DNA of 64,000 bases, taken from contig ML682003.1 in the NCBI GenBank assembly GCA_007922195.1, forward strand, positions 5,474,856-5,538,855. The letters are read 5' to 3'. This DNA comes from Podocnemis expansa. Taxonomy: Eukaryota; Chordata; Testudines; Podocnemididae. Shown in pieces: positions 59,614-64,000 of the stretch. The notes beneath the pieces were generated by a model. It saw only the letters and a program-made list of their open reading frames with translations. It did not search any database and was not told the origin of the DNA. A program made the translations under genes and the position numbers. How positions within the stretch are numbered: position 1 is the first letter of the stretch; each line of letters opens with the position of its first letter.

Positions 59614-62600
59614 CTAGGCGTGGAAGTACTCATAGATCTGTTGGCTGCCAGGGAGGAAGCCCAGGTCGGCGAGGAAGTGAAGGATGGAGGCCGTCAGCCT
59701 CATGGAGAAGGTCTGTGCCCTAGGGAGGAAGCAGGAGCCGCTGTGGAGCATGCACTGGGAACTGCAGGCTCTGGTTAGAGCCAAGGCACCTGCTGGCACC
59801 TGCAGCTCCCAGTCCGTCCCCTTACCTGAGGGCAATCTCAAACTTGAGGCTCTCCCACATCACTCGGACCCAACAGATGAGGCTGCTGCGGCGGAGGCCT
59901 GAGGCTTTATGACCAGTAATCCTGCTCCAGCTCTTCACCGCACTGCAGGGACAGAGGCAGGGCTTCCCTCAGTGCCTGTAAGCAGCAGCACAGGAGCAGG
60001 CCCTGGCTGCCACAGCAGCCCACTCACCTCTTGGCCATGAGGAAGTAGCGGTCGACGGGGGCGCCCAGCGCGATGTTGATGCTGCGCACAGTGTTGATGT
60101 TGCGGAAGACAAGCAGCATGGGCCGAGGCAGGTCCTTGAGTACCTGCATGATGCGGTCGAAGTGGTGCTTAGCCATGTCCTGCATGTAGTGCGTCTCCTC
60201 CCGCGTCAGGATGTTGGACAGCTTTAGCTGCCCCAAGCTGATGGGCCTCTGCATCAGGATCTCGCAGAAGAGGAAGTAATCTGGGGCAAGGACAGGCCTG
60301 GCTGTCAGAGGGGCCATTAAACCCTCCCAGCTTCCCCCCCTCCTGTGGGGCAATGGAGCAACACCCCAGCCCCCTCTGGCCACGTGCCCCACTCACCCTT
60401 CACGCCCAACTCAGCTGACCAGGCCTGCATAGCTGCGTCGTCCCGCAGGATGATAGCTCTCCACAGCCTGCACAGCACCATCCGGTCCCTGCCGGGAGAA
60501 GATGGGCTGCAGCACTGGAGGCTCTCTGAGCTGCCCACCCCGGGGGCCAGTGGGAGCAGGATCAGCTGCTTTAGGACCCTGGACCCCTGGTCCCTGCCCC
60601 CGTCCCCACCAAAACCCCGCTGTCCTACCTCTCGCTCAGGAACTCATAAAGGCCGTGATCCAACAGCACCAGCTGGGCCTTCCCGTCAGGGCCCCTCTGC
60701 ACCAGAACTGCAACACACAGCAAGTCACTGCATGGCATCCCCCAGGCCTGCCCTCTGCCCACCCTGACCCAGGCCCATCCCACCTCCGCCCCAGCAGCCT
60801 GCCTGCCCTCCCCTTGTTGCTATGGGCAGGACAGGAGAGCCTGGGCCAGCCACGCCACCCTGACCCAACACACCACTAGCCAGACTCCTCCCATACCGTT
60901 ACCAGGGTGCGGGTCCGCATGAATGAAGCCTGTGTAGAAGATCTGCTCAGCAAACAACCGGATCAGCTTGTCTGCAACCTGCAAGAGGGTGAGGCAGAAG
61001 GGGGGGGGGCCTGATGCTGGGTGCCCCAGCAGCTGTTTACCTGTCATTCAAGGCCAGATGTGGGGGGAGCTCACAGGGAGCAGGGGAGCACTAGGCTGCA
61101 TTTAAGAGGGGCACCCCACCCCACCAGTGCCCTGGGTCTCCCTGCAGTATCACTGCTGTGCTCCAGCGCTTTGCCTGTCGGTGAATGCAGCTGTCTCAGG
61201 GGTGCCAGGTGGCAGCTGATTCCCTGCCTGCAGGAACGCTAGGAGGTGATGGGGGGCTCTATGCCCAGAAGCCGATTCACAGAATCCATGGGTGCTCTGC
61301 CCAGTGTCTAGGGAGCCAGGCACAACCTGAGACTCCTCATGTCCCCCTTTTCCTGCCAGCGCAGGCAGCGTGCTGTCCTCTCACTGTCTTGGTTTACCAC
61401 CCGCCACGCCGGGGGGAGCTGAATAGCCAACAACTCACATCTTGGAGGCTCAGGCCCTGTGCACGGATGCTCTCAATGTCGTTGATTTTGCAGCCTTCAC
61501 AGTAATCTGCTGTCAGGACTCGCTGTGGGGAGCAGATGTGGGGCCAGACTTGTTTACTAGATTGGGGTGGGGGCCTCCTGTGCCCCTGGCAGGCAGGAGC
61601 TGGTCTCCAGGGAGCCCACATGCAGGGTGGTAGAGTGCCCTCCCCTCCTGCCTCCTGGAACTGGGTGCTAAATTGACATGGGTCCAGAGCCAGCCCAGCA
61701 ACTTCATGTACAGCTGGGAATGCTGCCTCTGGCTGCTGGAGACTTGACTGGGGGCCACGGCGCAGCTCAGGCAGCCAGAGTCGTGGCTGGACCTGCCCCA
61801 ACGTGCAGCATGCAGAGGCACAGCCGACCCGCATCCCCACCTTGCTGCATTTGTCCCAGTAGATCTTGGGGACGCTGACGTAAGAGAGGGTGTGCAGGTC
61901 CTGGGTGCAGCGTTCTGCGTTCCGGCCCTCGTTCTCGAAGTCCAGTTCCTGAGCGAGGGTCGCCTTCAGGTCCTGCAGGGAAGGACGATGTGGGCAGGTA
62001 GGCTGGTGTGGGGCCAGTGAGAGCCTTCACTGGTTTGTGGCACAGGGACTCTCACCCTCAGCCTGCCTGTGCCAAGGGACCCTTCTGGGCCAGCTTGCCC
62101 TGGGGCAGGGCTCCTTGGCAGGTGCTGACAGCCAGACCAGACAGGAGCAGCCGGCCGAGGGGCTGGGGCGAACAGAGCCTGGCACTGGTACCTGCAGGAC
62201 CCAGCTGAACCCAAAGCTGGGGTGCATGAGCTCGATGAGGCGCAGCAGCAGCTCCAGTGTGTGGATGTCCCCATCAAACCGGTCTCGTAGGTCGATGTAC
62301 TGCACCTGGGGAGGGGGGAGATGGGGCGTGCTGGGAGCTCAAGCTGGGATGCCCCCAGAGGCCACTTGCCCCATAGCTGGGCTGGGCAGCTCCAGGGAGG
62401 GACATGGCCTGCAGAACGTGTGCCTGCCAGAATGCAGTTTGCCAGCCCAGTGTGGGGTCAAGCCCTACCCCCTGCCACCCTGTGTCTCCACAGGGCTGGG
62501 GCCCATGTGCAGCCTCCCCCCATCCAAGTGGTACTGCACAAGAACCCTGCACCAGGCAGGGCCCAGACCACAGCTGTGTGGGGCCAAGTACCCACGTCTC

Positions 62601-64000
62601 CACGGTACAGAGACTCCTGTCAGGTCAGGGCTGCCCAGGGCACTACATGCCCTGCCCGGGACAGCTGCTGGAGATTTCCCAGGCAGGGCCCCCCCAGAGT
62701 CCTGGGCGTCACCATGTGACATGGCTGGGCCTGCATCCCACTCGTGGTGCTTGGCCCCACTCCAGACTGGGACTGTGAAGCCCCCCTTGGATGCTCTGGT
62801 GTAGAAGGTGGCTGCACCTCAGCCCTCCTGGGTCTGTGACCTGGCCCGACGGGGGAAGGTGAGGACTCTGCCTGGAGCCTGCCTCAGACTCACGCACCTT
62901 CACAGCCACCAGGCTGCCGTCATGCAGTCTGGCCTTGTGCACCTGGGCCAGGCTGGCTGCAGCCACAGGCTGGTAGTCAAACTCCAGGAAGAGCTCGCTG
63001 GCTGTGGCTTGGAAATCCTCCAGGAACAGTTCATCCACCTGCAGCGGGAGACGGGGGGCCAGCCATCAGGGAGCTGCTTCGCTCTGCCCTCTGGCACTGG
63101 CTCATACTCAAGAGGGCTGGGGAGAGCGAGTTCCTGCCTGGCACCTCACCTCTCCGGGAGGTGACGCTGGTGCCCAAGAAGACACCCTGGCACTCACCTC
63201 CCCGTAGCGCCTGGTGAGGGCCTTGTCCTCCAGCACACGCAGGGCGTGGATGTACTCAGGCGGCAGCAGGTGGTTGAAGGAGCACAACCCTTGGCCAAGC
63301 TTGATGTAGAGGCCCCCGTTGGACATGGCACCCTCCACTAGCCTGTTAGCTGCCCGCTGGTGGCAGGCTGAGGTCACCGCCGCATACTTTGGGCTGTTCT
63401 GACAACAGGGACACGGCGCAGAACGGACATCAGCACTGGCACCAGGGGCGCGGCCTGAGCACAGACAGCAAGACAAGCCCCCAGCTGTGCAAGCCACACG
63501 GCCAGGGCGATGCGAGGAGGTTAGGATGGTGCCAGCTGCAGCAGTGGCTGGCGAGGGTCCCCACCCAAACACCAACTTCCTTGGCAGCATCTGTGCCCTC
63601 CAGCACATTGACTGTGCCCACCACCATGGCATTGGGGTGCCCAGCAGGGGCTTGGCCTTGTCAGTTCCCAGCAAGTGACTCGGCTGACTCGGCAACTTAC
63701 CTCATCCTCACCCCACAGCGTCACGTGGGCCGTCCACCAGTAATCTAGTGAAATCCACAGGCCCACGTGCAGGGACCTGCAGGGAACAAGGCACGGTGAC
63801 TCAGTCCAGCCATGGTGGCAACTCACTCAGGGGTGCATGGAGAGAACCCCGGAGTGCTGGAGCGTAAGGAGCCCCTTGGCTTGAGGGCGGCATGTCTTAG
63901 CCTCTACCCACCTGCCAAAGCGCTCGATGCCTTTCACCAGCAGCCGCATCCTCCTCCGCTTCTGAGCATCGCCGAGGCCGTAGAATAGCAGGAACAGGGT
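59614..64000 (-). CDS. ADCK5: ADCK5, atypical UbiB/COQ8-family kinase (N-terminus outside window)
   Basis: ADCK5 belongs to the UbiB/ADCK atypical kinases; its substrate is not established. Exons in transcription order: 64000-63912 (cut by the window edge), 63776-63701, 63398-63198, 63038-62898, 62305-62192, 61972-61841, 61522-61439, 60978-60897, 60707-60629, 60488-60397, 60280-60028, 59942-59826, 59719-59614. They join in frame to 521 residues plus stop (human about 580), so roughly 60 N-terminal residues are missing. Counting from the first visible residue, family hallmarks are KLGQ (88-91, the KxGQ motif), the Ala-rich AAAS loop in place of a glycine-rich loop (148-151), the VAVK lysine (169), DPHPGN with the catalytic-loop Asn (306), and DHG in place of DFG (323-325). 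All are intact. A mitochondrial targeting sequence cannot be judged because the start is absent. The gene is convergent with CPSF1. Confidence 0.95.

Overview
The window is vertebrate nuclear DNA, most likely from a turtle (a crocodilian is the main alternative). It holds three multi-exon protein-coding genes with GT-AG introns, separated by repeats typical of non-avian reptiles: a CR1 LINE tail with direct CATAGACT repeats, a DIRS-type retrotransposon, several short hAT-like elements, MIR-like SINEs and palindromic elements. The gene order SLC39A4 > CPSF1 > < ADCK5 is the one I know from human 8q24.3, so this is a conserved amniote block. Species assignment rests on repeat character and was not tested by a search.

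Region 1-11.4 kb has no host gene. It contains a 0.74 kb hairpin-rich foldback-like element built around TTTCGAAA palindromes, then about 5 kb of a decayed DIRS-like retrotransposon. The DIRS copy is interrupted near its 3' end by a 278-bp hAT-like element with a perfect 8-bp target duplication. A CR1 tail and SINE fragments follow.

Region 11.4-25.7 kb is SLC39A4 (ZIP4 zinc importer), 12 coding exons giving 704 residues. Intron 9 carries an intact tRNA-Arg(CCG) gene on the opposite strand. A 10-N assembly gap lies in intron 2.

Region 25.7-30.3 kb is intergenic and repeat-rich. Region 30.3-58.6 kb is CPSF1 (CPSF160, pre-mRNA 3'-end processing). It has a CpG-rich TATA-less promoter, one inferred non-coding first exon and 37 coding exons giving 1,442 residues.

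Region 59.6-64.0 kb is ADCK5 on the minus strand. The last 13 exons give 521 residues and run off the right edge, so the N-terminus is missing. CPSF1 and ADCK5 converge across about 1 kb, in the middle of which sits a palindromic element with AATAAA hexamers on both strands.

The three genes are not a pathway: ZIP4 takes up zinc at the cell surface, CPSF160 acts in the nucleus on transcript 3' ends, and ADCK5 is a predicted mitochondrial atypical kinase of the UbiB/COQ8 family. All splice sites were placed by reading frame, GT/AG signals and protein-family continuity. No transcript data were used.
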